A stretch of DNA of 64,000 bases from Alloalcanivorax marinus (GCF_016906305.1 NZ_JADDOL010000013.1:48135-112134); one strand, 5' to 3'; shown: positions 1 through 9,040, counted from the first letter of the stretch. Notes: generated by a model from the letters alone, not told the origin. Program-made: numbers and translations.

Positions 1-27
1 GATCAGCACCGCGAGCCGGTGGGTCAC
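1..27 (-). CDS. purN: Phosphoribosylglycinamide formyltransferase, 5' end only (partial)
   Basis: Only the first nine codons lie in the window; the gene runs off the left edge. Read on the minus strand from a GTG at 27 they give M-T-H-R-L-A-V-L-I, the usual N-terminal strand of PurN, which transfers a formyl group from 10-formyl-THF to glycinamide ribonucleotide. The GTG overlaps the purM stop as GTGA, the expected purM-purN coupling. The call rests on nine residues plus the very common purM-purN order, so it is an inference from context. Confidence 0.7.
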
Positions 28-1067
28 GAACCCAGGCCCTGCAGGGACACTTCCGGTTCGTCATTGTCGCTGGCGCGGATCTCGCCGATCAGGAACGGCG
101 TCTCGCCGGCCGCCTGCAGCAGCGCCAGGGTCTGATCCACCGCGTCCTCGGGCACCACCACGGTCATGCCCACGCCACAGTTGAAGGTGCGGTACATTTC
201 CGCCGCCGGCACCTGGCCCTGTTCCTGCAGCCAGCGGAACACCGGCGGCCATTCCCAGGCGCCGGTGTCGATCACCGCGCGGGTGCCCTTGGGCAGTACC
301 CGGGGCAGGTTCTCGGTAAGGCCGCCGCCGGTGATGTGGGCCAGGGCGTGCACCGGCACCTGCTTGATCAGCGCCAGCAGCGGTTTCACGTAGATGCGGG
401 TGGGCGCCAGCAGCAGGTCGATCACCGGCTGGCCGTCGATTTCGGTGCTGTCGGCCTGTTCGAGAATGCGGCGCACCAGGGAATAGCCGTTGGAATGGGG
501 GCCGGAAGAGGCCAGGCCGATCACCTTGTCGCCGGCCGCCACCGCGGAGCCGTCCAGCACGCCGTCCCGTTCCACCACGCCCACGCAGAAGCCGGCCAGG
601 TCGTAGTCCTCGCCCTGGTACATGCCGGGCATTTCGGCGGTTTCGCCGCCGATCAGCGCGCAGCCGGCCTGCTCGCAGCCTTCACCGATGCCGCCCACCA
701 CCCGGGCGGCGGTGTCCACGTCCAGCTTGCCGGTGGCGTAGTAATCCAGGAAGAACAGGGGCTCGGCGCCGCCCACCACCAGGTCGTTGACGCACATGGC
801 CACCAGGTCGATGCCGACGCTGTCGTGGCGGTCGTGCTCCATGGCCAGGCGCAGCTTGGTGCCGACGCCGTCGGTGCCGGCCACCAGCACCGGGTCCTTG
901 TAGCCTTCCGGCAGGGCGCACAGCGCGCCGAAGCCGCCCAGGCCGCCCAGCACTTCCGGACGCTGGGTGCGCTTGGCCACCGGGCCGATGCGTTTCACCA
1001 GCTCGTTGCCGGCATCAATGTCCACGCCGGCGTCGCGGTAGGTCAACGGCCGTTTCTGTTCGCTCAT
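24..1067 (-). CDS. purM: Phosphoribosylformylglycinamidine cyclo-ligase (AIR synthetase)
   Basis: Cytosolic enzyme of de novo purine synthesis that closes FGAM to AIR using ATP. The 347-residue product matches the family length. It carries the N-terminal [15 protein letters not shown] signature, a GTDGVGTKL nucleotide-binding motif, [11 protein letters not shown], and HSNGYSLVR near the domain junction. The ATG at 1067 is preferred over an upstream in-frame start at 1109 because it has a GGAG-type ribosome site (revcomp of gaggctcc) just upstream and begins with the conserved MSEQ...LTYRDAGVD. It is coupled downstream to purN by a GTGA overlap. It is divergent from the DUF2066-hda pair, an arrangement common in gammaproteobacteria. 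A distant PurM-fold paralogue, nitF, occurs at 14384-15379. Confidence 0.98.
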   Translation of the reverse strand: MSEQKRPLTYRDAGVDIDAGNELVKRIGPVAKRTQRPEVLGGLGGFGALCALPEGYKDPVLVAGTDGVGTKLRLAMEHDRHDSVGIDLVAMCVNDLVVGGAEPLFFLDYYATGKLDVDTAARVVGGIGEGCEQAGCALIGGETAEMPGMYQGEDYDLAGFCVGVVERDGVLDGSAVAAGDKVIGLASSGPHSNGYSLVRRILEQADSTEIDGQPVIDLLLAPTRIYVKPLLALIKQVPVHALAHITGGGLTENLPRVLPKGTRAVIDTGAWEWPPVFRWLQEQGQVPAAEMYRTFNCGVGMTVVVPEDAVDQTLALLQAAGETPFLIGEIRASDNDEPEVSLQGLGS

Positions 1068-1229
1068 TTGGAGGCTCCTGGGGGTCGTGAAGGCCGCGTA
1101 TTCTAGCAATGCCGGACCCCGGGGAGAACCGCGCCGGCAATATTGTTACCGGTGGGGAATCCGGTTCGCCAGAAAGGGTCGGATCAGGGATAATGGCGCG
1201 CGTTCACAAAACCGGCTTTGGAACTGTCG

Positions 1230-2342
1230 ATGTATCGCTTTTTGTTGATTCTGGTGGCGGCCCTGATCTGGGCCGCGCCGGCCTGGGCGGCGGAGGCCGG
1301 CCAGGTTTCGGTGCCGCTGCGCGGCGATGCGCCGCAGGGTGACGAAGCCCGCCGCGACGCCCTGCAGCGGGGCCTGGAAACGGTCATCACGCGGCTGACC
1401 GGTCGCGACCGGGTGGCCGAGCTGCCCGGCGTGGCCCAGGCACTGGCGCAGCCGCAGCGCTGGGTGTTGCGCTATTCCTACGAGGACGGCGAGCCGCCTC
1501 GGCTGCGGGCGGTGTTCGACGAGCGCGCCCTGACCCGTTATCTGGCGGACCAGGGCACACCGGTATGGGGCGGCGAGCGCCCGCCGGTGCTGGTGTGGCT
1601 GGTCACCGAAGGCACCGGGCGCGGCGATCTGGTGACCGCCGGCGACCCGCTGGCGGAGCGCCTGCGCGCCGCCGCCGGCCGCCGGGGCGTCTCGCTGGTG
1701 TTGCCGGAGTGGGATCAGCGCGACCGGGATGTGGTGGCGGTGGCCGATGTGCGCGGCCGCTTCGACGGGCCGGTGCTGCAGGCCTCGCGCCGCTATGACA
1801 CCGACTGGGTGGCCACCGGCGTGCTCTACGGCGGTGCTTCCACCACGCTCAACTGGCGGCTGCTGGACCACGGCGATCAGGTGGCCGGGCAGCGCGCCAG
1901 CGCCGCCGACACCGACGCCGCCCTGGACGCCTTCGTGGGCGCCCTGGCCGATCAGATCGCGGAACGCTACTCCCTGGGCGGCGAGCGCGGCGGCGACCAG
2001 GGTAATGGCGACGCCGCCTCCGGCGCGTCCGACGGCGGGGTGACGCCGCCGCCGGTGTTCACCGGCGACGCCCCCACCGGCGATGTGCTGATCCGCGACG
2101 ACCGGGTGGTGACCGTGCGCGGCGTGCGCACCCTCAAACAATGGCACGATCTGTACCGGGCGCTGGCCGATTCCGGCCCGCTGCGCGGCGTGGCCCTGCG
2201 GGTGGTCAGCGACGACCGGGTGCAGTTTGAACTGGACTTCTCCGGCGGTCGCGCGCAACTGGAACGGCTGATGGCCGGCGTCGCCGGCCTGACCGCCTGC
2301 GGCGACGCCGCCGCCCCGCCACTGACCTATTGCCTGCGATGA
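1230..2342 (+). CDS. DUF2066 family exported protein
   Basis: A 370-residue protein of unknown function. It starts with a clear Sec signal peptide (MYRFLLILVAALIWAAPAWA, cleavage after AWA), so the mature protein is periplasmic. The body shows DUF2066 features: an N-terminal DARRDAL-like helix followed by VITRLTGRDRVAELPG, a central VWLV strand, and a late repeat of the same mixed fold. The ATG at 1230 is chosen over a TTG at 1218 because it begins directly at the signal peptide. The gene overlaps hda by four bases (ATGA), so the two are translationally coupled, as in many gammaproteobacteria between purM and hda. The residues around 254-285 are low complexity (Gly/Asp/Ser linker). Confidence 0.9.
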   Translation: MYRFLLILVAALIWAAPAWAAEAGQVSVPLRGDAPQGDEARRDALQRGLETVITRLTGRDRVAELPGVAQALAQPQRWVLRYSYEDGEPPRLRAVFDERALTRYLADQGTPVWGGERPPVLVWLVTEGTGRGDLVTAGDPLAERLRAAAGRRGVSLVLPEWDQRDRDVVAVADVRGRFDGPVLQASRRYDTDWVATGVLYGGASTTLNWRLLDHGDQVAGQRASAADTDAALDAFVGALADQIAERYSLGGERGGDQGNGDAASGASDGGVTPPPVFTGDAPTGDVLIRDDRVVTVRGVRTLKQWHDLYRALADSGPLRGVALRVVSDDRVQFELDFSGGRAQLERLMAGVAGLTACGDAAAPPLTYCLR

Positions 2343-3025
2343 GTCAGCTGCCGCTGGCCCTGGAACTGCGAGAGGGCCATACCCTGGACAACTTCCTGGC
2401 CGGTCCCAACGGCGCGGCGCTGGCCACGGTGCGCGCCGCCGCCGACGGTGAGGAGCGCCAGGTGTTCGTGTGGGGCGGCGCCGGCCAGGGCCGCAGCCAT
2501 CTTCTGGAAGGCGCCGTGCGGCGTGCCCAGGAGCAGGGCCGTGACGCCTGCCTGCTGCCCGCCGGCGAGCTGCTGCCGCTGGTGCCGGAGGTGCTGGAAT
2601 CCATGGAGCAGTTCGACCTGCTGGCACTGGACGACGTGGACCGCTTCGCCGGCCACGCCCAGTGGGAGGAAGCCCTGTTTCATCTTTACAACCGGGTGAT
2701 GGCCGGCGGCGGCGTGCTGCTGTTCAGCGCCGCCGCCGCCCCCGGCGCGCCGCGCTGGCTGCTGCCGGACCTGGCCACGCGGCTGGCGGCGGGGCCGGTG
2801 TTCCGGCTGCAGCCGCTCAGCGAGGAGGAGCTGGCGGCGCTGCTGACGGAGCGGGCCCGCGAGCGCGGCCTGAAACTGGGCGCCGAGGTGGCGCGCTTCA
2901 TGGTGATGCGCAGCGAGCGGTCACCGGCGCTGCTGCTGGAGCGGCTGGCGGTGCTCGATCGCACCGCCCTGGCCCGGCAGCGGGCCCCGACCATCCCCTT
3001 TATCAAGGATGTGTTCGGCTGGTAG
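2339..3025 (+). CDS. hda: DnaA regulatory inactivator Hda
   Basis: A 228-residue AAA+ protein related to DnaA domain III. With the DNA-loaded sliding clamp, Hda stimulates ATP hydrolysis by DnaA and prevents re-initiation. Visible features are the N-terminal clamp-binding motif QLPLAL (residues 3-8), a Walker-A-like loop [11 protein letters not shown] with the family's divergence from the classical GKT, and a Walker-B-like [10 protein letters not shown]. The sensor-II region contains [21 protein letters not shown], which is diagnostic of Hda. The ATG at 2339 overlaps the DUF2066 stop (ATGA), and the QLPLAL motif right after it supports this start over a TTG at 2330. Confidence 0.96.
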   Translation: MSQLPLALELREGHTLDNFLAGPNGAALATVRAAADGEERQVFVWGGAGQGRSHLLEGAVRRAQEQGRDACLLPAGELLPLVPEVLESMEQFDLLALDDVDRFAGHAQWEEALFHLYNRVMAGGGVLLFSAAAAPGAPRWLLPDLATRLAAGPVFRLQPLSEEELAALLTERARERGLKLGAEVARFMVMRSERSPALLLERLAVLDRTALARQRAPTIPFIKDVFGW

Positions 3026-3080
3026 CGCGCCGGTTCCGGTAACGATCAAACGCCTGAATCGACCAATCAACGAGGGGTCT

Positions 3081-4481
3081 ATGGATATCAGTTCGGGATG
3101 GGATCTGGTGGTGCTGGGCAGTGGCCCGGCCGGGGAAGCCGCCGCCATGCAGGCGGCCAAGGGCGGCCTGCGGGTGGCGGTGATCGACCGCCGCGAGCAG
3201 CTGGGCGGCAACTGCACCCATTGGGGCACGATTCCTTCCAAGGCGCTGCGTCATCAGGTGCGTCAGGTGATCCGTTCGCAGCGCAACCCGCTGTTGCGCG
3301 GGCTGATCAATCCACGCCAGGTGCGCTGGCAGGACCTGATCCAGCGCTCCGGCGAAGTGGTGGACAGCCAGGTTCAGGTGCGCGGTGATTTCTATATTCG
3401 CAACCGCGTGCGGGTGTTCGCCGGCCGCGGCGAGATCCAGTCCCCGGGCGAAGTGCGGGTGGACGACGACGCCGGCCGCCAGTGGCTGCTGCGCACCCGC
3501 CATATTCTGATCGCCACCGGCTCGCGGCCCTACCACCCCGAGGACGTGGACTTCGATCATCCGCGTATCTACGACTCCGACACCCTGCTGCGCATGAACC
3601 ACACGCCGCGCCATATTCTGGTGTACGGCGCCGGCGTGATCGGCTGTGAATACACCAGCATTTTCACCGGGCTGGGGATGCGCGTGGACCTGATCAACAG
3701 CCGTCAGCACCTGCTCGATTTCCTGGACACGGAAATTTCCGACGCGCTCAGCTATCACCTGCGCGAGCAGGGCGCCACCATTCGTCACAGTGAGCAATAT
3801 TCCAAACTGGTGGCGGACGACGACGGCGTCACCCTGGAACTGCAATCCGGTAAACGGCTGCGCGCCGACGCGCTGCTATGGAGCAACGGCCGTTCCGGCA
3901 ATACCCAGAACATCGGCCTGGAGAACATCGGGCTGGAGGCGAACAGCCGGGGCCAGCTGGCGGTGGACGAGCGCTACCAGACCGCCGTGGAAGGCGTCTA
4001 CGCGGTGGGCGACGTGGTCGGCTGGCCTTCCCTGGCCAGCGCCTCCTACGACCAGGGCCGCTTCTGCGCCGCCGGCATCGTCGACGGCGGGCCGGTGAAG
4101 CAGGTCACCGATGTGCCCACCGGCATCTATACCATTCCCGGCATCAGTTCCGTGGGGCGCACCGAGCAGGAACTGACCGAGGCGCGGGTGCCCTACGAAG
4201 TGGGGCAGGCGTTCTTCAAGAATCTGGCCCGGGCGCAGATCACCGGGGAACGGGTGGGCATGCTCAAGCTGCTGTTTCACCGCGACACCCTGGAAGTGCT
4301 GGGCATTCATTGTTTCGGCTACCAGGCCATGGAAATCGTGCACGTGGGCCAGGCGGTGATGCGCCAGCCGTCGCCCAACAACACCATCAATTATTTCATC
4401 GACACCACCTTCAACTACCCGACCATGGCCGAGGCGTATCGGGTGGCGGCGATCAACGGGGTGAATCGGGTCAAGCGCTGA
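3081..4481 (+). CDS. sthA: Soluble pyridine nucleotide transhydrogenase (Si-specific)
   Basis: FAD flavoprotein of 466 residues, the same length as the E. coli enzyme. It transfers reducing equivalents between NADPH and NAD in the cytosol to rebalance the two pools. There is a dinucleotide fold at the N terminus ([17 protein letters not shown]) and a second one in the middle ([15 protein letters not shown]). The site that carries the redox disulfide in lipoamide dehydrogenases here reads [17 protein letters not shown]: one cysteine, and Thr where the second would be, as is typical of SthA. ATG at 3081 follows GAGGGG. Transcription probably ends at the hairpin and T-run around 4565-4600. Confidence 0.97.
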   Translation: MDISSGWDLVVLGSGPAGEAAAMQAAKGGLRVAVIDRREQLGGNCTHWGTIPSKALRHQVRQVIRSQRNPLLRGLINPRQVRWQDLIQRSGEVVDSQVQVRGDFYIRNRVRVFAGRGEIQSPGEVRVDDDAGRQWLLRTRHILIATGSRPYHPEDVDFDHPRIYDSDTLLRMNHTPRHILVYGAGVIGCEYTSIFTGLGMRVDLINSRQHLLDFLDTEISDALSYHLREQGATIRHSEQYSKLVADDDGVTLELQSGKRLRADALLWSNGRSGNTQNIGLENIGLEANSRGQLAVDERYQTAVEGVYAVGDVVGWPSLASASYDQGRFCAAGIVDGGPVKQVTDVPTGIYTIPGISSVGRTEQELTEARVPYEVGQAFFKNLARAQITGERVGMLKLLFHRDTLEVLGIHCFGYQAMEIVHVGQAVMRQPSPNNTINYFIDTTFNYPTMAEAYRVAAINGVNRVKR

Positions 4482-4554
4482 TCGCGACTGAAGCCGCTCC
4501 TACGACAATCATCCCCGTAGGAGCGGCCGGGCGGCGTTCCGCTTCAGCCGCGAT
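4481..4554. repeat. REP-type extragenic palindrome, copy 1
   Basis: Inverted arms ATCGCGACTGAAGC.CGCTCCTACG and CGTAGGAGCGGC...GCTTCAGCCGCGAT face each other. Fourteen extra bases (about 4526-4539) interrupt the right arm. The same core (GTAGGAGCG, CTTCAG, CGCGA) recurs at 7117-7179, at 9041-9112 and as a half site near 40958, so this is a dispersed family and not a one-off hairpin. It begins at the last base of the sthA stop codon. Confidence 0.85.
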
Positions 4555-4564
4555 ACCGGCCGAA

Positions 4565-4600
4565 GGCCGCGGAAGAAAATCCGCGGCCCCACCCTTTTTT
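4565..4600 (+). terminator. Probable rho-independent terminator after sthA
   Basis: A perfect 8-bp stem GGCCGCGG (4565-4572) / CCGCGGCC (4581-4588) with an 8-base A-rich loop is followed, after six bases, by six T residues at 4595-4600. The gap between stem and T-run is longer than ideal, so efficiency is uncertain. It lies between convergent genes (sthA on plus, the phytase-like gene on minus), where termination is expected. Confidence 0.6.
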
Positions 4601-4671
4601 ACTTTCAATTGGCCCGCTACTGGCACGGACAACCCGCCCCCACGGCCAGCCCGGAACTTGCAGCTTCGCCT

Positions 4672-6111
4672 TTATTTGACAGCCAAATCCGCTGGGACGA
4701 TGTACAGGCGGTTACGGTCGATGGTGTTGCTGTCGAGCATCTTTTGTTCCAGTTCGCCGCTGCTGGTGGACCAGGTGGCGAAGTCGTCGTCGTTGAGTAC
4801 GCCGAGGGTTTTGCTGTCGATCACCCAGAGGCCTTCCATTTTGTCATGGGGGTAGCTCAGCTGGGCCACCATATCCACCACCAGATGCTTCTCCACCGGC
4901 ACGATATTGTGGGCGGCCAGGCCGCTCCAGCCGTCCGTCTGAACCACTTCTTCCAGGGTACTGCCGGCGATGGTCAGGCCCAGGTCCGGGTCCTGGCTCA
5001 GGTCGCCGCCGGTGGCCAGGGTTTCCAGGTTGGTGCCGGTGCTGAGGTCGATGCGGTAAACGGTTTTCTGGGCGGAAGGGTTGGCCGCGCCGGCGCCGTC
5101 CGGACCGCCGTACAGGAAGCTGCCGTCGCGTTCGAGCACCAGAAACTGGGTGGCGCTCAGGGCGGCCAGTTCGGAGTTTGAGTTCTGGTTTTTTTCCTGC
5201 TTGTACAGGTACTGGCCCACGCTGCCGTCGTCCAGATTGATGGTGACGATGCGGGTCATGTCCAGGTTGCGCACGTCCTTGGTCGGGTTGTCCATGGTCG
5301 ATTGCATGATGCCCACCAGGGTTTTCTCGTCCGGGGTGATGGCCAGGCCTTCCATGCCACGGTTGGCGCGGCGGTTGGCGAACTCCGCCGGCAGGGTGTA
5401 ATCGTTACGCTGGTCGCCGGCGAACGGATTGATACGGCCGATTTCCTTGCCCTCGGCATCGAAATGCACGATGTGCGGGCCATACTCGTCGGACACCCAG
5501 AAGGTGCCGTCACTGAGTGCCACCATGCCTTCGCCATCCAGCCCATAGTCATCCAGGCGCAGGGGGTTGGTCTCGGCGTCATAGGGCTGGGTCGGGTCTT
5601 CCAGTACCGGGGAGCCATCGGCGTTGTAGGGCGTTTCGCCGGTGCCACCCAGGGCGCTGTTGTTGGGCAGGCCGGTGATCAGGCTGCCATCCGGGCGCTT
5701 CAGCAGGATGGTGTCGAGCAGCACCACCTTGCCCTCACTGGTGACTTCATAGTGCCCGATGCGGGGCGTGTACTCCGGGGTGGGGAATTTCTTACCCTTG
5801 CCATAGTTGCCGGTAAAGTTGGCATTGGGGCCCCGGTCGGTCAGCGCGTAAAAGCGGCGCTTGCTGGCCGGGTCGCCGGTCATGGCGGAACCGTAGCCGC
5901 CGTTGCGCACCTCGAAGGGCTGCTGGGTATTGGCATCGATCAGATCGGAGCGCAGCACGGTGTAAGGCAGCGCCACGCCTTCCGCCGGGAAGTTGTCGGC
6001 CAGTGAGGTGGGCGAAGTGTCATCGTTGTTACTGGACGAATCACCACCACAACCGGAAAGCAGAGCGGCGGAGACCAGGGAGGCAAGCAGGGTTTTCTTG
6101 AACATGGGCAT
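4672..6111 (-). CDS. Phytase-like (esterase-like) domain lipoprotein
   Basis: A 479-residue lipoprotein. The signal peptide MPMFKKTLLASLVSAALLSG ends in a lipobox (LLSG before Cys21) followed by a Ser/Asn/Asp-rich linker, so it should be lipid-anchored in the envelope. The body resembles the 'esterase-like activity of phytase' beta-propeller family: FYALTDRGPNANF, DYGLDGEGMVALSDGTFWVSDEYGP, RGMEGLAITPD and EGLWVIDSK occur in the family's order. Members are thought to hydrolyse phosphate or other esters, but the substrate is unknown here. ATG at 6111 follows AAGGA. It lies 24 bases after the CYTH-like gene on the same strand, so the two form a probable operon of exported proteins. Confidence 0.85.
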   Translation of the reverse strand: MPMFKKTLLASLVSAALLSGCGGDSSSNNDDTSPTSLADNFPAEGVALPYTVLRSDLIDANTQQPFEVRNGGYGSAMTGDPASKRRFYALTDRGPNANFTGNYGKGKKFPTPEYTPRIGHYEVTSEGKVVLLDTILLKRPDGSLITGLPNNSALGGTGETPYNADGSPVLEDPTQPYDAETNPLRLDDYGLDGEGMVALSDGTFWVSDEYGPHIVHFDAEGKEIGRINPFAGDQRNDYTLPAEFANRRANRGMEGLAITPDEKTLVGIMQSTMDNPTKDVRNLDMTRIVTINLDDGSVGQYLYKQEKNQNSNSELAALSATQFLVLERDGSFLYGGPDGAGAANPSAQKTVYRIDLSTGTNLETLATGGDLSQDPDLGLTIAGSTLEEVVQTDGWSGLAAHNIVPVEKHLVVDMVAQLSYPHDKMEGLWVIDSKTLGVLNDDDFATWSTSSGELEQKMLDSNTIDRNRLYIVPADLAVK

Positions 6112-6135
6112 GTTCCTTGTTTTTTGTTTGGGATT

Positions 6136-7014
6136 TCAGGGCTGACAGAACTGGCTGTCGTACTGATAGAAAAACCGTGTCTTGGTCTGGCCATCGGGCT
6201 CCACCCAATCGCTCAGGCCACGCAGGGCATCAAAGGCCCGCCGGGCACGGTTCACCACCTTGCGGGTGTAGTCCGCGGAGGGGTCTTCATACTTGAAGGA
6301 GATCTCGGCCACCGCCGGTGACGGGTTGCCGGAAGGGGGGCCGGCATACCAGAGCGTGATGCTGATCTCCGCGTCATGCTGGCCCAGATCGATATCCACG
6401 TTGCGGTACACGCGCTCGGTCACCGTCAGATCACCGACCACGGCCAGGGTCAGATCGTCATCCAGGCCATAGTCATTCTGGAAGCCGGGGAAATGCGCAT
6501 GGACATCATCCATTCGATTGAGCTTGCGGCTGTTGGGTGCCTTGGTGGAGTGGCTGTACAGCACCTTGAACGGCACCCCGCCGGTGGCGCCCACATCCGC
6601 TTCCAGTTTGCTTTCCGCGCCATTGGTGCTGGAGGAAAGATCCTCGAAGTCGGCGATGTAACGATCCGGGCTACGAAATTTCAGGGTTACTTCCGAAGCA
6701 CCATTTTCCACCCGCTCGCGGAAGCTGTAACCCAGCTGCTCCAGCACGCAGGAGCCCGGGGTGTCGAAGAAACGCACCTGCCTGTCATGGTCCAGGGTGG
6801 CGGTGCCGGTGACGTTACGATTGATGGCGTCTTCGATGGCGGGCTCGGCCTCCTGCATCAGGCTCAGCACATCACTCTGTTCGTTCTGGTAATGGAACCG
6901 GCTGGCATCGAGGATCAGCTTGTACTCGCGGGAAATCACATCCGGATTGGCTTGCGCCGACGTGGTGGCCAGCACGCCCAGCACCGCCAGACCCCCGGCA
7001 AGAAGGATTTTCAC
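6136..7014 (-). CDS. Exported protein with CYTH-like features
   Basis: A 292-residue protein with a Sec signal peptide (MKILLAGGLAVLGVLATTSA, cut near AQA/NP). I do not recognise a named family with certainty. The mature part starts with REYKLIL and contains RFFDTPGSCVLEQLGYSFRER followed by EVTLKFRSPDRY. This spacing and wording resemble CYTH/triphosphate-tunnel proteins (ExExK strand, then 'FDT...L...G.slR.R', then 'TLK'). The leading Glu/Lys pattern is degenerate. A secreted CYTH protein is unusual, because the known ones are mostly cytosolic triphosphatases or cyclases. The start is GTG at 7014 after a GGGGGCGAT ribosome site. It is co-oriented with and 24 bases upstream of the phytase-like lipoprotein gene. 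Confidence 0.6.
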   Translation of the reverse strand: MKILLAGGLAVLGVLATTSAQANPDVISREYKLILDASRFHYQNEQSDVLSLMQEAEPAIEDAINRNVTGTATLDHDRQVRFFDTPGSCVLEQLGYSFRERVENGASEVTLKFRSPDRYIADFEDLSSSTNGAESKLEADVGATGGVPFKVLYSHSTKAPNSRKLNRMDDVHAHFPGFQNDYGLDDDLTLAVVGDLTVTERVYRNVDIDLGQHDAEISITLWYAGPPSGNPSPAVAEISFKYEDPSADYTRKVVNRARRAFDALRGLSDWVEPDGQTKTRFFYQYDSQFCQP

Positions 7015-7116
7015 TGCTATCGCCCCCAGGTTTCACGAATCCGGCAATGCCGGTGGTAGGGCACTTTAGAAACGGGGGATGACGCTTTGATGAATGGGTG
7101 TCGAAGAACAGGCCGC

Positions 7117-7179
7117 GGGCCTCGCGACTGAAGTCGCTCCTACAAACGCCCCGTAGGAGCGACTTCAGTCGCGAGGCCC
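7117..7179. repeat. REP-type palindrome, copy 2 (perfect 27-bp arms)
   Basis: Two perfectly complementary 27-base arms (7117-7143 and 7153-7179) flank a 9-base loop (7144-7152). The arms contain CGCGACTGAAGTCGCTCCTAC. It is the cleanest member of the dispersed family and sits between the start of the CYTH-like gene and the end of the smr gene, all on the minus strand. No T-run follows on either strand, so it is more likely a REP or mRNA-stabilising element than a simple terminator. Confidence 0.92.
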
Positions 7180-7187
7180 GGGATCAC

Positions 7188-7781
7188 TCACCGCTGGGCG
7201 CGGCTGCGCTCGTAGAAGAATTCCCGATTCTTCTGGCTGGCGGTATCGGTCTTGCGCAGCAGCGCCAGGGTCACGCCGGCGCCGCCCTGCTGGGGCGGGG
7301 CGCTGTGGAAGGCGAGCACCTGATCAAACTCGCTGAGCCAATGCATCACGTAGCTTTTCAGCAGACCCGGGCGCTCGCTGTGCTGGCCCTTGCCGTGGTT
7401 GATGAGCACCGTGCGCTGGCCATTCTGCTGGGCTTCGCGGATAAACAGGTAGACCTGATCGCGGGCCTCCATCAGGCGCACCCGGTGCAGATCCAGGCGC
7501 GCCTGCGGGTCGTACTTGCCCAGCCTCAGCTTGCGGTAGACCCCTTCCTGCACACCGTTCTTCTTGACGCCGACGATGTCGTAGGGGCCCGCCTCGGGCA
7601 CCCGTTCGGGCACGGTCAGGGGGTTGGGGTCGCGGTTGGGGCGGGCGGTGGCGGAGGCGCGCCGCAGCCGCTGGCTCAGGGTGGGTTCCCGGCGGCGGTG
7701 CTCCCGCACCCGGTCATCGTCCTTGAGGGGGGCCACGCCGGCCATTTCACGGCGGAACAGGTCGTCGTCGTAGTCGCCCAT
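7188..7781 (-). CDS. Smr domain protein (SmrA/MutS2 C-terminal type)
   Basis: A 197-residue cytosolic protein. The N-terminal ~90 residues are charged and probably flexible. The C-terminal Smr domain shows its three hallmarks: LDLHRVRLMEA, INHGKGQHS and GGAGVTLALLRK. Smr domains cut or bind nucleic acids, with branched DNA or collided-ribosome mRNA known as substrates in different members. Size and the LDLH motif are closest to the stand-alone SmrA-like proteins of gammaproteobacteria. ATG at 7781 follows a GAGGAG site. It stands alone between a REP element downstream and a small gene upstream. Confidence 0.9.
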   Translation of the reverse strand: MGDYDDDLFRREMAGVAPLKDDDRVREHRRREPTLSQRLRRASATARPNRDPNPLTVPERVPEAGPYDIVGVKKNGVQEGVYRKLRLGKYDPQARLDLHRVRLMEARDQVYLFIREAQQNGQRTVLINHGKGQHSERPGLLKSYVMHWLSEFDQVLAFHSAPPQQGGAGVTLALLRKTDTASQKNREFFYERSRAQR

Positions 7782-7950
7782 GGCTCCTCTCCTCGAAACG
7801 CGGTCACGGGTCGGGGATTCGTCATCCGGCGAATGCCCTTACCGAAGATAGTAGCAACCTCGCGGATCGCTGGCACCCCGGCGCGCCGGCAAAGCGAAAG
7901 CGCGGAGCAGCGGCGGGCTGCTCCGGGCGATGGGGCCGGCGGAACGCGGG

Positions 7951-8118
7951 TCAGTGTGGCTGGCGTTGCGGGCGGGAACGGCCCTGAGGGGCGGCTTCCT
8001 CGTCGTCGAGGTGGTGCCGCTGTTGTTTGGCTTCCCGTTTACGGCGTTCCTTGCTGACGCGCTGGTGTTCTTCTTCCCACTCGCGGGCGTCGTAGTCATC
8101 AAATTGGCGACGACTCAT
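7951..8118 (-). CDS. Small highly charged hypothetical protein, 55 residues
   Basis: A short gene read directly from the minus strand. It starts at the ATG at 8118 (MSRRQFDDYDAREWEEEHQR), continues with a basic stretch KERRKREAKQQRHH, then an acidic patch LDDEEA, and ends QRQPH-stop. There are no membrane segments or cysteines. An AAAGAG sequence lies about eight bases before the start, and a TATATA lies further upstream near 8170 (in revcomp), which could be part of a promoter. The amino-acid make-up (R, E, D, Q, H) is typical of small regulatory or nucleic-acid-associated proteins, but no function can be assigned. Support comes from start, ribosome site and a frame compatible with neighbouring codon bias. 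Confidence 0.6.
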   Translation of the reverse strand: MSRRQFDDYDAREWEEEHQRVSKERRKREAKQQRHHLDDEEAAPQGRSRPQRQPH

Positions 8119-8215
8119 GTTCGCTACTCTTTAAGCTGTGTTGTGGATGGGAGAGGGCTCCCAACCCCTATATAGCACCGAAAACGCATGTGGAGAAGGT
8201 CCCCGCGCACCTTTT

Positions 8216-8968
8216 TTAGCGGGCGTAACGGGTCTGTAAATAATCGAGAATACGCCGCGACTCGAACAGCTCCTCGCCGGTGTTGGGGTCGATCAGGTAG
8301 GGCACCGCCACGCGGCCCGCCCGGGCCAGCAATTCCTGGCGGTGTCGCTGGGTGGGCAGGTACTCCATTTCCAGGGCCTTGCGCATGGGCGGCAGCACCC
8401 AGTCCTGCCATTGATCGCGCCCGCATTGACGCAGCAGGTACGGCAGCTGCAGCTCGCAGAGCCGCTCGCGCACCAGCCGGGCGAACGGGCTGCCCTCGAA
8501 GGAATAAAGGATCAGCGGCTGCTCGGGCACCGCCGCCTCGCGGGCGCGCAGCCCGTGACCGGCGCGGGTCAGCGACGCGGCCATGGAGGCGGCGGTGCGG
8601 GCCCGCAGGCGCCAGCCGCCGGGCGCCGGACGGCCGCCGTACTCGCGATACAGGTAGTCGATGATGTCGGCGGATTCGTACAGCGCCACGCCAGTATTGG
8701 GGTCCATCAGATAGGGAAAGGCCTGGCGTCCGCCCAGCTTCTCCACCAGGGGCCGGTAGCGATCGCCGCCCTTGGGGCAGGGGTGGATCAGCACGTCCAG
8801 GTCCAGCTCGGTGAGCGCCTCGCGCACCAGCCGGCAGAACGGGCAGCCTTCCATTTCGTACAGCTCCAGCGGCTCCGCCGGCTGGCGGGCCGCCGGTCGG
8901 GTGGCGATACCGCGGCCCTGCTGGGCCAGGCTGGCGGCCAGGGAACGGGCCTCATCCAGGGAAAGCAT
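8216..8968 (-). CDS. Tandem GST N-terminal (thioredoxin-fold) domain protein
   Basis: A 250-residue soluble protein made of two related thioredoxin-fold halves. Half one (about 36-120) has LELYEMEGCPFCRLVREAL and ends with FPYLMDPNTG and ALYESADIIDYLYREYGG. Half two (about 155-248) repeats this as LILYSFEGSPFARLVRERL, VPYLIDPNTG and ELFESRRILDYLQTRY. The CPFC active-site motif of the first half is SPFA in the second, so only the first can be redox active by a dithiol mechanism. No alpha-helical GST C-domain is visible. ATG at 8968 follows GGAGATCGTC and is chosen over an in-frame start at 9025. The product may be a glutaredoxin-like reductase, but the substrate is unknown. Confidence 0.85.
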   Translation of the reverse strand: MLSLDEARSLAASLAQQGRGIATRPAARQPAEPLELYEMEGCPFCRLVREALTELDLDVLIHPCPKGGDRYRPLVEKLGGRQAFPYLMDPNTGVALYESADIIDYLYREYGGRPAPGGWRLRARTAASMAASLTRAGHGLRAREAAVPEQPLILYSFEGSPFARLVRERLCELQLPYLLRQCGRDQWQDWVLPPMRKALEMEYLPTQRHRQELLARAGRVAVPYLIDPNTGEELFESRRILDYLQTRYAR

Positions 8969-9040
8969 GACGATCTCCTTTGTCGGTTTGGTGGTTACCC
9001 TGGGGCCGCGCCGGGCGGCATGCAATGGCCGCCGCGCCCG

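Noticed and set aside
8188..8215. AAAAAAGG hairpin candidate (revcomp AAGGT/ACCTT) at the end of the GST-fold gene
   Set aside because: The stem is only five base pairs and no T-run follows on the coding strand, so it is not a convincing terminator.
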